This document shows, piece by piece, positions 17,832 through 26,462 of a stretch of DNA of 64,000 nt. Positions within the stretch are counted from its first letter, which is position 1; each line of letters opens with the position of its first letter. The notes beneath the pieces are model-generated. The model had not been told where the DNA came from. It made no database searches and saw nothing but the letters and a program-made list of their open reading frames with translations. The position numbers and the translations under genes are program-made. Where the stretch lies: the NCBI GenBank assembly GCA_029210085.1, contig JARGPP010000013.1, positions 62,001 through 126,000 of the forward strand. The letters are read 5' to 3'. This DNA comes from Legionellaceae bacterium (GTDB lineage Bacteria; Pseudomonadota; Gammaproteobacteria; Legionellales; Legionellaceae).

Positions 17832-17845
17832 TTACCGTACGGGAA
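17832..17845. promoter_or_regulatory. HipB-type operator 3, overlapping the hipB leader
   Basis: TTACCGTACGGGAA, with flanks that extend the near-palindrome to 24 bp (17827-17850) with one mismatched pair. It is the mirror image of operator 2 and ends 6 bases before the hipB ATG, so the GGGAA inside it probably also acts as RBS. Bound repressor would cover the promoter downstream edge and the RBS region. Confidence 0.75.
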
Positions 17846-17851
17846 CTTTAT

Positions 17852-18091
17852 ATGCAGCTACATATGATTCACTCTACAGAAGACGTTGGACAAATGATTC
17901 GCTTGGTTCGCAAACAACTCAATGTGACTCAAAGTGACTTAGCATTGGCTGCAGGCACTGGTTTGCGCTTTATTGTTGACTTAGAAAAAGGTAAACCAAC
18001 CTGTCAAATCGGAAAAGTCTTCCAAGTTCTCCAAGTCCTTGGTATTCAATGTGATTTATCTCATACGGAGGTGAAATCTCTTGAATCATAA
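17852..18091 (+). CDS. HipB-like antitoxin, XRE-family repressor
   Basis: A 79-residue helix-turn-helix protein (TEDVGQMIRLVRKQLNVTQSDLALAAGTGLRFIVDLEKGK spans the HTH) of the kind that neutralises HipA and represses the operon. The C-terminal segment VFQVLQVLGIQCDL matches the usual HipB strand/helix end. The ATG at 17852 is preferred; an ATG at 17804 would start within the promoter region. Its end overlaps the hipA start by 11 bases, and three palindromes precede it, so autoregulation is expected. Confidence 0.85.
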   Translation: MQLHMIHSTEDVGQMIRLVRKQLNVTQSDLALAAGTGLRFIVDLEKGKPTCQIGKVFQVLQVLGIQCDLSHTEVKSLES

Positions 18092-19292
18092 ATTAGAAGT
18101 CTATCTTCATCAGGTCTTAATTGGTCAGTTATCCATTAACGCATACAATGACATGACCTTCACGTACGACCCAATATACGCTGAAAACAAAGAGAATCAG
18201 CCTTTATCTCAATCTCTACCTTTGCAAAAATCGTCTTATACAGCTAGACAGTGTCGACCTTTTTTTAGTGGTATCTTACCTGAAGCACATTTACGAACAG
18301 CCATTGCAAAACAATTGGGCCTCAGTGAAAAAAATGATTTTGCCTTATTATCAGCAATCGGGGGGGAGTGTGCCGGTGCTGTTAGTTTACTTCCATCAAA
18401 CTTATCAGCAACTGACTTAAAACCAGGTTATCAAATACTGGATAATCATGCCGTTGCAGATATTTTAGAAACCATGCACCAAAGGCCCATGCTCGCAGGA
18501 GAAGACGGTATTCGCTTATCTTTAGCCGGTGCACAAGATAAATTAGCCGTCGCACTTATAGACAACCATATTGCTATTCCGACAGGAGGTGCACCTAGCA
18601 CACACATCCTCAAGCCTATTAATCGAGACTTCCCTTCTTTAATCGAAAATGAGTGTTTTTGTTTGAATTTAGCGCATAAAATAGGATTGAAAACAGCAAA
18701 AGCTGCCTTGCACCAAGCCAATGGCACGCCCTATTTATTAATTGAACGCTATGATCGCATTCAAAAAAATCATCAGATTAAAAGACTCCATCAAGAAGAT
18801 TTTTGCCAAGCACTGGGTATTGTTCCAGAAATGAAATACCAACGCGAAGGTGGCCCAGAACTCACGGCTTGCTTCCAGTTAATTAGGCACGTATCCAGCC
18901 TACCTGTGATTGATCTCAAAGCTTTATTGCAAGGCGTTTTATTTAACCTCATCATTGGCAATAATGATGCTCATGGAAAAAACTTTTCTTTATTATATTC
19001 AGGGCAACAAGCACGATTAGCGCCTTTTTACGACATGATTTCCACTGTCTCTTATCCAAGCCTCGCAACTAAAATGGCAATGAAAATAGGCAGCAAATAT
19101 AATTTTGACCTACTCTATCCGCGCCATATCATACAAATGGCCAAATCTGCGCACTTATCTCAAGCACTCGTCCAAAAAGAAACCATTAGTATGATACACA
19201 AAATTCAAACACATTTAGCAGACAGTCCCTTTTCTGCGATAATTTTAAAGCGGTCACAAATACTATTACAACGATTTCAAGCAACACAATAA
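18081..19292 (+). CDS. HipA-like serine/threonine kinase toxin
   Basis: HipA kinases phosphorylate translation factors such as GltX and induce growth arrest; HipB blocks them. Seen here: N-terminal subdomain with PFFSGILPEAHLR, the ATP-loop region IRLSLAGAQDKLAVAL (contains the serine that is autophosphorylated in E. coli HipA), HILKPI, LLIERYDR, the catalytic IIGNNDAHGKNFSLL and APFYDMIST metal-binding loop. 403 residues. The TTG start at 18081 has GGAGG 8 nt upstream and overlaps hipB, giving coupled translation. Intact by all visible motifs. Confidence 0.93.
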   Translation: MNHKLEVYLHQVLIGQLSINAYNDMTFTYDPIYAENKENQPLSQSLPLQKSSYTARQCRPFFSGILPEAHLRTAIAKQLGLSEKNDFALLSAIGGECAGAVSLLPSNLSATDLKPGYQILDNHAVADILETMHQRPMLAGEDGIRLSLAGAQDKLAVALIDNHIAIPTGGAPSTHILKPINRDFPSLIENECFCLNLAHKIGLKTAKAALHQANGTPYLLIERYDRIQKNHQIKRLHQEDFCQALGIVPEMKYQREGGPELTACFQLIRHVSSLPVIDLKALLQGVLFNLIIGNNDAHGKNFSLLYSGQQARLAPFYDMISTVSYPSLATKMAMKIGSKYNFDLLYPRHIIQMAKSAHLSQALVQKETISMIHKIQTHLADSPFSAIILKRSQILLQRFQATQ

Positions 19293-19412
19293 CCGTATAT
19301 CCGCTCAAAATAGCCACATATCACACAATCAAATAAAATAAATGACATACAATGCTTATTCTAATACAAAAGCGTATAGTAGTTTATGATGATTAAAATG
19401 GAGTTTATCAAC

Positions 19413-20144
19413 ATGAAAATAAAAACCGCTATAAACTTAGTATTAGGCTTGACTGCTTTAACCATAACCACGCCCGCATTTTCTCTCAGTGAGTCTTGCA
19501 TGCGCCAAGTGTCCATGCACTTTACAACCGAAAACTGGGTTAATTCACAAACCTCACTAGTCAGCATTGCTTTAAGTGCATCCGTGCCAGCAGACCAAGT
19601 TGATAAGCTCACTGAAACAATTAAAAACAAATTGACAATGGCATCAAAAGAAAAAAACTGGCGTCTGGTTAATCTTACCCGTAATGAAAGTGATTCTGGG
19701 CTCATGGCCATCACAGGTCAAGCCATCGCACGTTTAAATAACAATGAACTGAGTGCCTTACAAGCAAAGCTCAAAACACTCAACAAACCCGGTGAAAAAT
19801 ACAGCATTGACAACATCGATTACCAACCCGACTTACACACCATCAACCAAGCAAAAAAAGCGTTAAGAGCTGATTTATATCAGCAAATCATGACAGGGCT
19901 TCAGGAACTCAATATCGCTTTGCCTGATACTCATCCCTCCTATCAAATTTATAAAATAAACTTTAATGATGCACAAATACAAGAAGCTGTAGCCTATGTT
20001 GCTAGTAAAGTACGTACAACTCAAAAAAGTAATCTCTTGAAAAATACAACGCTTTCAGGAAAAATGCATATGTCCGCTTATGTCACCTACAGTGCAGAGA
20101 TTAGCCCTTGTCATATCGACAAGAACAAAAGCAGTTCAACTTAA
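19413..20144 (+). CDS. Exported protein, possibly SIMPL-domain-like
   Basis: Signal peptide MKIKTAINLVLGLTALTITT with cleavage near AFS-LS, then about 220 residues without membrane segments. Alternating strands and helices with a long helix (INQAKKALRADLYQQIMTGLQELN) recall periplasmic SIMPL (DUF541) proteins, but the match is by impression only. Two cysteines (near the start and near the end of the mature chain) could form a disulfide. The ATG at 19413 has GGAG 9 nt upstream. 38 bases ahead of the VirK-like gene, so probably cotranscribed. Confidence 0.6.
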   Translation: MKIKTAINLVLGLTALTITTPAFSLSESCMRQVSMHFTTENWVNSQTSLVSIALSASVPADQVDKLTETIKNKLTMASKEKNWRLVNLTRNESDSGLMAITGQAIARLNNNELSALQAKLKTLNKPGEKYSIDNIDYQPDLHTINQAKKALRADLYQQIMTGLQELNIALPDTHPSYQIYKINFNDAQIQEAVAYVASKVRTTQKSNLLKNTTLSGKMHMSAYVTYSAEISPCHIDKNKSSST

Positions 20145-20182
20145 ACATTAGAATGAAATATACATTTAAAAGGAACTCCAAA

Positions 20183-20614
20183 ATGTTAAAAACGTGCTGT
20201 ATCACCTTACTCGGATTAACCACTCTAAGCGCTTATGCGAAAACATTAGCAAACTATGATGAAGTTATACATGCAATTAATGATGATGGGCTAGGTATTC
20301 GGCTGGTTATGAATTTAAAAAACTGTCAATCTGAGCACCCTATTTCTATTGATGCAATTGCAAGTTTCCAGCCTAACGCCTTGATGGTTATTCCATCCAA
20401 ACATGTTACTTTTTCAAATCTTCGCTTTACAACTAGTTTGCCACGCTTCAAAAACAGACCCGTTTATGAACATAGCAAATATATGCTAACACCAGACAAT
20501 AAGCTCACTATCTTAACCAAAACTTTATCAACAGAAACCCATGAAATAATAGGCAACATCAATCGATTAACCTGCACCATAGATGAAAGCGTTCGGTTTT
20601 ACTCAACACCTTAA
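20183..20614 (+). CDS. VirK-family exported protein
   Basis: Small periplasmic protein: signal peptide MLKTCCITLLGLTTLSAYA, then the VirK pattern, with YDEVIHAINDDGLGIRLVMNLKNC at the start, FSNLRFTT in the middle and a closing strand region (YMLTPDNKLTILTKTL, LTCTIDESVRFY). Two cysteines in the mature part probably form a disulfide. VirK (Pfam VirK) proteins occur in many host-associated proteobacteria, including Legionellales; molecular role unknown. AGGA is 8 nt before the ATG at 20183, in the 3' vicinity of the preceding exported-protein gene. Confidence 0.65.
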   Translation: MLKTCCITLLGLTTLSAYAKTLANYDEVIHAINDDGLGIRLVMNLKNCQSEHPISIDAIASFQPNALMVIPSKHVTFSNLRFTTSLPRFKNRPVYEHSKYMLTPDNKLTILTKTLSTETHEIIGNINRLTCTIDESVRFYSTP

Positions 20615-20629
20615 AGCGCTATTAATAAC

Positions 20630-20685
20630 ATTCACATGAGCTTTGAATACCTCTAAATAAAGCAGTCTTCAAAGCTTATGTGAAT
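20630..20685. repeat. Long inverted repeat after the VirK-like gene
   Basis: Left arm 20630-20647 and right arm 20668-20685 pair over 18 positions (ATTCACAT with ATGTGAAT, AGCTTTGAA with TTCAAAGCT, one G-T in between), around a 20-nt loop. No U-run follows. It could terminate the upstream transcript or be a small palindromic element. Confidence 0.6.
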
Positions 20686-20712
20686 CACCATATATTTATG
20701 GATGTAGGTTTA

Positions 20713-20895
20713 CTAAACAGCACCACAACTTAAAAACTCAGAAAATTTTGCTTCTTTTTTACTGGCTTCATCTTCATAACAGTCAGCAAAAGTATGATCC
20801 GGTTTAAAAAATGAACCCTCAAAATCACCTGCATTTCAAGAAAAAGGTAACGTAGGTGAAAATACAATCGCACATAAAACACCGAATAGCTTCAC
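20713..20895 (-). pseudogene. Small exported protein gene interrupted by an in-frame TGA
   Basis: Reading from a GTG at 20895, a signal peptide MKLFGVLCAIVFSPTLPFS is followed by TGA (20836-20838) and then, in the same frame, 40 residues of natural-looking sequence (NAGDFEGSFFKPDHTFADCY, then EDEASKKEAKFSEFLSCGAV) ending at TAG. A single TGG-to-TGA change would explain it. Two cysteines remain in the downstream part. No clear RBS. Family not recognised. Confidence 0.5.
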
Positions 20896-21111
20896 CAAAG
20901 CAGGATATATATACCCATCGCTAATCGGGTTGCGAAATTGCCGGTTCTTTTTGATATTGAAAAAGCAGTTTAAATCTTAAGAGAATAAAAAATATGAGGG
21001 TGTTTAAAACCACTTGCGCTTCATACACGGATTCATCTAAAGTGATATGCAGTGGAGACATTATTCCTTAAATTTTATTTTCAATGATAATTCTCTGACT
21101 TTCTGTAATAG

Positions 21112-21139
21112 TTGTAACTGGCATGGAATACTCTATAAT
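21112..21139 (+). promoter_or_regulatory. Promoter of the MFS efflux gene
   Basis: TTGTAA (21112-21117) and a perfect TATAAT (21134-21139) with a 16-bp spacer. The predicted start of transcription is about 8 bases before a perfect palindrome. Confidence 0.6.
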
Positions 21140-21153
21140 ACAAACGACCTATA

Positions 21154-21176
21154 TTGTGTTCTTAATAAGAACACAA
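21154..21176. promoter_or_regulatory. Perfect palindrome in the leader of the MFS gene (operator candidate)
   Basis: TTGTGTTCTT, AAT, AAGAACACAA: a 10-bp perfect inverted repeat with a 3-nt centre. Located just downstream of the promoter, it fits a repressor operator; as RNA it would form a tight hairpin 36 bases before the start codon. No regulator gene is adjacent. Confidence 0.6.
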
Positions 21177-21212
21177 AGTAACAATTTAATCAAATCATTA
21201 ACCGAGAAATCA

Positions 21213-22439
21213 ATGAAAAATTTTTTGCGATATGCACTTTGTATTCTTGGGCCTTGTGCGGTTCTTCAACCGCTGGGTATGGATATTTTTGTCAGTGGCT
21301 TGCCTTTTATGATTGATAGCCTACACGTAACTGAGCAAAAAATTCAATTTTTACTCATTAGCTTTGTGTTGGCTTCAAGTGTACCGCAACTCATCATGGG
21401 AAAACTGGCTGATCTTTATGGCCGAAGGCCCATTATACTGATAGCTGCCCTTAGCTTTTCTCTCACCTCTTACTTGTGCACAACAACACATAATATTTAC
21501 TGGCTGACGCTCCTTCGTTTTTTTCAAGGGCTAACTGCGGGTACCAGTCTCGTTGTGGTATATGCCATTATTCGCGACTTATACCATGGTAATGAATCTT
21601 CTAAAATGTATAGTTATATCAGCTGCATCTTGGCACTCACTGCAATGTTCGCACCTTTATTAGGTGCGACTCTAATCAACTATATCCACACTTGGGAGTC
21701 AACTTTCCACTTTTTAACTCTCTTTGCGGGTCTTGCTTTTATCCTTGCAATGATTGCCTTACCTGAAACACTGCCTTCTACTAAGCAACCTCAACAAACA
21801 AATACTTTACCGAGTTCCAACGCGTTTAAGACCATTCTAACCACACATACTTTTTGGACATATTCTATATGCGCCACCATGGTCATGACAGGGCTTTTTC
21901 TTTATTTTTCAATTGGCAGCATTATTTTAATGAAGCATCTGAATATTTCTAGCTATACTTTTTCTCTTTTATTTGGCTTAAATGCTTGTTTTTATTTATC
22001 AGGAAACTATCTTTCTTCCCGTCTTTTAAATCAATTTGACATGAAATCAATTGTTTTATTCGGTAATCTTTTTGTCCTAATTGGGACAAGTGCCATGCTC
22101 TTATCCAATTATTTCATGGGGCTTAGCGTCTTTTATATTGTGCTGAGCAATTCACTCATTACACTGGGTGGTGGTCTTGTTATGGGCCCTGCTACTGGCG
22201 CTGCACTTGAGCCCTTTGAGGAATACTCAGGTACAGCATCGGGTATGTTTGGTGCTATTCAGTATGGATTGCCTGCTTTTATCTCCTTGCTTGTCACTCG
22301 CTTTGAAATGACATCGACCCTTCCTTTAGCAACCCCTATCCTCACTTTAAGCCTGATTAACTTTTATTTACTAAAACGCACAAACACCAACACTACAAGC
22401 CAGGAAAGGCTGAAAGCGGAGGCTTGTAGTCCGAGATGA
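21213..22439 (+). CDS. MFS drug-resistance transporter, Bcr/CflA type
   Basis: Twelve-helix inner-membrane efflux protein. Motif A of the first half is GKLADLYGRRPII between helices 2 and 3; the N-terminal LGPCAVLQPLGMDIFVSGLP is the Bcr/CflA (DHA1) signature with the membrane-embedded aspartate, and LRFFQGLTAGTSLVVVYAIIRDLY matches helix 4 of the family. 408 residues from the ATG at 21213 (GAG upstream); the frame extends back to 21123, through the palindrome, which argues against the longer start. Substrate unknown. Confidence 0.85.
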   Translation: MKNFLRYALCILGPCAVLQPLGMDIFVSGLPFMIDSLHVTEQKIQFLLISFVLASSVPQLIMGKLADLYGRRPIILIAALSFSLTSYLCTTTHNIYWLTLLRFFQGLTAGTSLVVVYAIIRDLYHGNESSKMYSYISCILALTAMFAPLLGATLINYIHTWESTFHFLTLFAGLAFILAMIALPETLPSTKQPQQTNTLPSSNAFKTILTTHTFWTYSICATMVMTGLFLYFSIGSIILMKHLNISSYTFSLLFGLNACFYLSGNYLSSRLLNQFDMKSIVLFGNLFVLIGTSAMLLSNYFMGLSVFYIVLSNSLITLGGGLVMGPATGAALEPFEEYSGTASGMFGAIQYGLPAFISLLVTRFEMTSTLPLATPILTLSLINFYLLKRTNTNTTSQERLKAEACSPR

Positions 22440-22578
22440 GATAGCCCGATATTTTTTTAGAGAGCGTAGGGTCATTGTGGTAGACCTTTTTCCTGTCGCG
22501 TAACGAAAAAATGTCGGACGCAGCACAGTCGAGACCAAAACACTGCTCACGTTAGCGAGTTGGCATTGTTCTATGCCT

Positions 22579-23001
22579 TTATCTTCCAGATGGGCCCATT
22601 ACTGAGTAAATAGGTGAAGCATGCTCTTTATTTCTGGAAGGTGACGATGGCGGTGTAAATGCCAGCATTCTCCGACTCTTTTGATAAGCGATTAATGATT
22701 CAAGAGATAGAGGTGAATTTAAATCAGGCTGAGAAATTGATTTTTTAGGAGATAACATCGGTCCGTGAACACTAAGCTTCGGGGAAGAAAGACGAGCATC
22801 CCACCTAGATCTCATTTCAGCTACCTGTTTATTGATTTCACTTATCGATTTCTGAGTCAATGAAAGATCCATTGCCGGTATAAGCACCCTGGAGCGCTTC
22901 TGGTTGACCTGTTTACCGGGTCTCTTATTGAAGAAAAGCTCCCTTTTTGGTATAGGAGTTGCAGTATTTTGAGTATTAATTTTTGATGCTGTGTATCCCA
23001 C
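22579..23001 (-). CDS. Hypothetical Ser/Pro-rich protein, 140 aa
   Basis: No family recognised. Highly basic and rich in Ser, Pro and Lys, with repeated SP/PS motifs (SSPKLSVHGP, FTPPSSPSRN), so largely disordered; no signal peptide or membrane helix. GTG start with AGGTG about 6 nt upstream, and a TATAAT-like -10 near 23039-23044 on this strand. Directly next to the WipA-like phosphatase gene in the same direction. Composition is like that of secreted effectors, but that is an inference. Confidence 0.55.
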   Translation of the reverse strand: MGYTASKINTQNTATPIPKRELFFNKRPGKQVNQKRSRVLIPAMDLSLTQKSISEINKQVAEMRSRWDARLSSPKLSVHGPMLSPKKSISQPDLNSPLSLESLIAYQKSRRMLAFTPPSSPSRNKEHASPIYSVMGPSGR

Positions 23002-23073
23002 TTAAGTCACCTAACATGAGTGTATCTAAAAAAAGAGCATTATAACGCATTAATTACTCAAATGGAATTAATA

Positions 23074-24894
23074 CTACGCACTGAAGGTTGGGGAATCACC
23101 TACCCCCATCACATCTTTCAATTCATTCTTTGCTTGCTCTAATAGTTCAAGCTGCTTGAGAATAAGCGCATCTTCGCCTTGAGTGGTTGGTTTTTGAAAA
23201 AAGAATGGTCTCCCAAGCAAAGACTTTGCCCATGAGTTTTCATGATTTGGTTTTTTAGTAAACAAAGACATCATACAGCTTAAGAAAAAACGAATACCCG
23301 CAATAATCTGATACCAAGCCTTTTCCAGCCCTCCTCTTTTTTCTGCATCTATCTGCTGCCCTCCCAGTCCTTCAAAACTATTTTTCTCTAAGTCTTTAAT
23401 TTTTTCTTGTGCTGATTTAAAATTTTCTTTTCCTAAATCACTTTCTATATCTTCAATTAACTCACTCACTGCTGTTCCTGCAGCATATTTTTTAAGTACA
23501 TAAAGTGCATCTTGAACGGTTTTTATGAATAAATCATCAACAAAAACTCTGCGTGTAGACAGCAGTAATGTATTGAATTGATTGAGCTCCTCCTCAGAGG
23601 AAACTTCTATATTCAGCGCTAACAAATGATTATAAGTATCTACCTGTTCCAAGTAATATTTGTTTTTTAATAAAACTCGCTCTTTCTCGAGCCCAAATAG
23701 TTTCTCAACTCTTGCTTTGTTGTCTTTGATTAAACCCAATAAATGTTGTTTTTTATAAATCCATACTGGATGGTTTTCCTCTAGTACTTGCGTTGAAAGA
23801 TACTCCGCTGGCTTTAAAACACCATCGCCTAACGGTAAAGTTGGAATAGGATCATCGGCAACGAAAAGAGGCTCGAACTCATCGTTATGATCATCTCCTT
23901 TGCCCAGTTTATTATCAATTTTTGTGATATTTTCTCGACTACAAACACCACCTACCGTATGCCCATAAACAAATTCAATGTGTGCACTTAAAATGCTTTC
24001 CGAACCTGATTTCAAATCTTCATCTCGATTCCATGCGGTATATTCAATACAGTTCTGTTTAACCATCCCTCGCCCTGAATCAATAATTTTTGAAGGGTTG
24101 TAAATGACATCAAAGTGCCCTTCTCGTACATAAGCAATAAATTTTTGGTTAATTGCATCCATTGTTTGTGCCAATGCCTCAACTGTTTCAGCTTTATATA
24201 CCACTCCAAACTTATTAGCCATTTGTTCAATGACTTCTAAATCAATTGGTGCATGGCTAAAAATTGTGATTTTTTTAGGAGCATCCTCACTTAACGAATA
24301 ATCAATCAACTTCAAACTTGGCAAATAAGTTTCTTCCATCAAACGTTCAAATTCAGCACTTGAGATGGCTTTGCCATCACCAATACTTTTTTCCAAAACT
24401 TGAATAGAACGTGTAAAATCTGAAGCAATCGTTGCTGTGCCACTTTGCCCAAAAACACCTCCCTTTTTCTTGTAGGCTTCATACGCACGAATTAAATCCA
24501 CATCATGATTAGAAATAAGCGTTGAAACACGAACACCTTTTTCACGTAGCACATCAAGAATGGTTAAAACATATAAATCATTTTGACCACGATCAGCAAC
24601 AATATCTCCAATGAGCCGGACTAAAATATCGGTGTTCTTAACTTTGAATTCTTCTCTGAATAAGGCTAAAAAAGCTTGCTTATCTGCTTCTGTAGGATTT
24701 TTTAAATCATAAAGCTTAGATAATTTCCTAAATTTTAATGCTCTAAACTCACAAACTCCATAACGAACCAAAGTATGTAGTAGCTTCATTGCATTCGAAT
24801 GCAAGTCCCCCAGTGTAACTTGAGTCAGTGTTGTATCATTTTTTTGGGGATGTTTGGATAAATCTACCCTCTCAAAAACAACCCGACCACCCAT
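23074..24894 (-). CDS. WipA-like PPP-family phosphatase, effector candidate
   Basis: The metallophosphatase core shows the PPP motifs in the modified form known from Legionella WipA/WipB: GDLHSN (residues 29-34), IGDIVADRGQND (95-106), LISNHD (126-131) and FSHAP further on, with YGHTVGG near residue 320. The C-terminal half has coiled-coil-like helices and a short hydrophobic segment (WYQIIAGIRFFLSCMMSLF) that may touch membrane. 606 residues; AGGTG precedes the ATG. WipA and WipB are Dot/Icm-translocated phosphatases acting in host cells; the same role is inferred here. Next genes on this strand are also effector-like. Confidence 0.75.
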   Translation of the reverse strand: MGGRVVFERVDLSKHPQKNDTTLTQVTLGDLHSNAMKLLHTLVRYGVCEFRALKFRKLSKLYDLKNPTEADKQAFLALFREEFKVKNTDILVRLIGDIVADRGQNDLYVLTILDVLREKGVRVSTLISNHDVDLIRAYEAYKKKGGVFGQSGTATIASDFTRSIQVLEKSIGDGKAISSAEFERLMEETYLPSLKLIDYSLSEDAPKKITIFSHAPIDLEVIEQMANKFGVVYKAETVEALAQTMDAINQKFIAYVREGHFDVIYNPSKIIDSGRGMVKQNCIEYTAWNRDEDLKSGSESILSAHIEFVYGHTVGGVCSRENITKIDNKLGKGDDHNDEFEPLFVADDPIPTLPLGDGVLKPAEYLSTQVLEENHPVWIYKKQHLLGLIKDNKARVEKLFGLEKERVLLKNKYYLEQVDTYNHLLALNIEVSSEEELNQFNTLLLSTRRVFVDDLFIKTVQDALYVLKKYAAGTAVSELIEDIESDLGKENFKSAQEKIKDLEKNSFEGLGGQQIDAEKRGGLEKAWYQIIAGIRFFLSCMMSLFTKKPNHENSWAKSLLGRPFFFQKPTTQGEDALILKQLELLEQAKNELKDVMGVGDSPTFSA

Positions 24895-25000
24895 AAGTAC
24901 ACCTATTTAAACCATTATGTTATATCATCAGTTTAGCTTAAATAAAGATTAAAATAAACTCACAGTGATTTCTTATTGAAGCTTTCAATAATGAATACGG

Positions 25001-26398
25001 TCATACCTCAGGAGAATATGGGTTTCTTTCATCTTCCACGACCTTTTTATCTAAGGGCGGTTCTTCAGAAGGTACAGTACTAGAAACACCCAGTACTCCC
25101 TGATTAAATAAAACAGCAAGCGAAAGGTAAACACGATGGCCTAAGCGAGAAAAACTCTCAATCATATCATTGGATAGTTCATGTGTTTCAGATAACAAAC
25201 TTGATATAAAGCCTGTAGCAGCAGATGCTGTCGCGAGCATTGCTCCTAGTGTCCCAATAACAACTACAGGAATAATAAAAATTCCTCCAGGGAGTATAGC
25301 TGAATAAGTGAGGGTCATCCAAAAATTATGAGGTTGGAAAAACATAATTAAACTAGAAACAAGCAACATTTCAATTGTCAAAGCAATTGTCGCCGTTGTT
25401 AAAATAGAAAGTACATTAAACAATAATTGATATAATGCTTGAAGCGCATTCAACAACTCAATTCCTAAGTCACTTATATTTTCTAGTGGTTTTTCATAAG
25501 ATGTTTTATATTGCTGCATAGCAGAAAACCAGTCATCATTCTCAAACAAACATTGAAGCTTAAACGTTAATTTCCCTCCATTTAAAAGATATTTCTCTGC
25601 AGTTTTTAATACACCTAGATAATCTTTTCTAAACATGTCATTTCGGATGCCTGTTATATTGAGCCGATCAGAGAACGAATTAATATAAGCCACATTCTCT
25701 AGTAAGGGTAAAGCAGGTAATCCTTTTTTTTGCCTCAGATTGACAATACGCACCAAATCATTTGGACTCATCAAAGGCGCCATTTTTTTGACTTCAATTT
25801 CAGACACAGGTTTATGGGTTAACCAAAAATGAGGCGTATCAGCAATAAGCTGCTGCAGCTTTAATTGCTCTAAATGCTCATCATGATCAATATAGGCTTC
25901 AGGAATAGCATTCAAAAGATAAGTTTTCTTCCCTACAACCGCTTTAATCTCAGCTTGTTTTACGACTAATTCTGCTTCTGATTCTAAAGCTGCCTTTTGC
26001 AAAGCATCAATAAATTCTGGAATTTTTTGCCTAAAAAAATAAAAATCAAGTAAAGGTTGATAGGTCGTTCTACTCATTTTTTTGATATATAATTTAAGCG
26101 CTTCATCATGCTGAAACTCAGAAAAAAAACCTTGTTTAATTAAATATTTTTTAATTTCATTCGGGCTCATCTTGAGCTTTTCTTGACGACTCACATGACT
26201 TAAATAATCTAATACTGTTGTTTCAAAATAATTTTTATCTTTCGTTTTATCCCAGAAAGACTTTTTTTGTTTGACACCTGCCCAGGCAGCTCTATAAGCC
26301 ACAAGAGCATCTAACAGCTTTTTTTCATGCTCAGGCAATTGATCAGAAATATCAATCGGCTGATAAAGTTTAGGCTCTGCCTTGCCCACATAAGGCAT
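25001..26398 (-). CDS. Large hypothetical protein with C-terminal membrane segments
   Basis: Unrecognised, 465 residues. The first 310 residues are charged and helical without known motifs; residues about 315-405 contain three hydrophobic stretches (TATIALTIEMLLVSSLIMFF, ILPGGIFIIPVVVIGTLGAM and ATASAATGFISSLL) and then a charged, proline-containing tail. No N-terminal signal. This layout, large soluble part with late membrane helices, is frequent among Dot/Icm effectors that localise to host membranes; that is inference. It lies between the WipA-like gene and gspE on the same strand. Confidence 0.65.
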   Translation of the reverse strand: MPYVGKAEPKLYQPIDISDQLPEHEKKLLDALVAYRAAWAGVKQKKSFWDKTKDKNYFETTVLDYLSHVSRQEKLKMSPNEIKKYLIKQGFFSEFQHDEALKLYIKKMSRTTYQPLLDFYFFRQKIPEFIDALQKAALESEAELVVKQAEIKAVVGKKTYLLNAIPEAYIDHDEHLEQLKLQQLIADTPHFWLTHKPVSEIEVKKMAPLMSPNDLVRIVNLRQKKGLPALPLLENVAYINSFSDRLNITGIRNDMFRKDYLGVLKTAEKYLLNGGKLTFKLQCLFENDDWFSAMQQYKTSYEKPLENISDLGIELLNALQALYQLLFNVLSILTTATIALTIEMLLVSSLIMFFQPHNFWMTLTYSAILPGGIFIIPVVVIGTLGAMLATASAATGFISSLLSETHELSNDMIESFSRLGHRVYLSLAVLFNQGVLGVSSTVPSEEPPLDKKVVEDERNPYSPEV

Positions 26399-26462
26399 GA
26401 AACACCTTCAACACTGAGATAACAATAATTTAAGTATAGTGCATAAAATAAAATCACTTGAA

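Noticed and set aside
20836-20838. Selenocysteine codon in the small exported gene
   Set aside because: No SECIS-like hairpin follows the TGA in a convincing position, and a single nonsense change is the simpler reading.
22440-22578. Pseudogene remnant between the MFS gene and the Ser/Pro-rich gene
   Set aside because: No frame on either strand reads as a recognisable protein.
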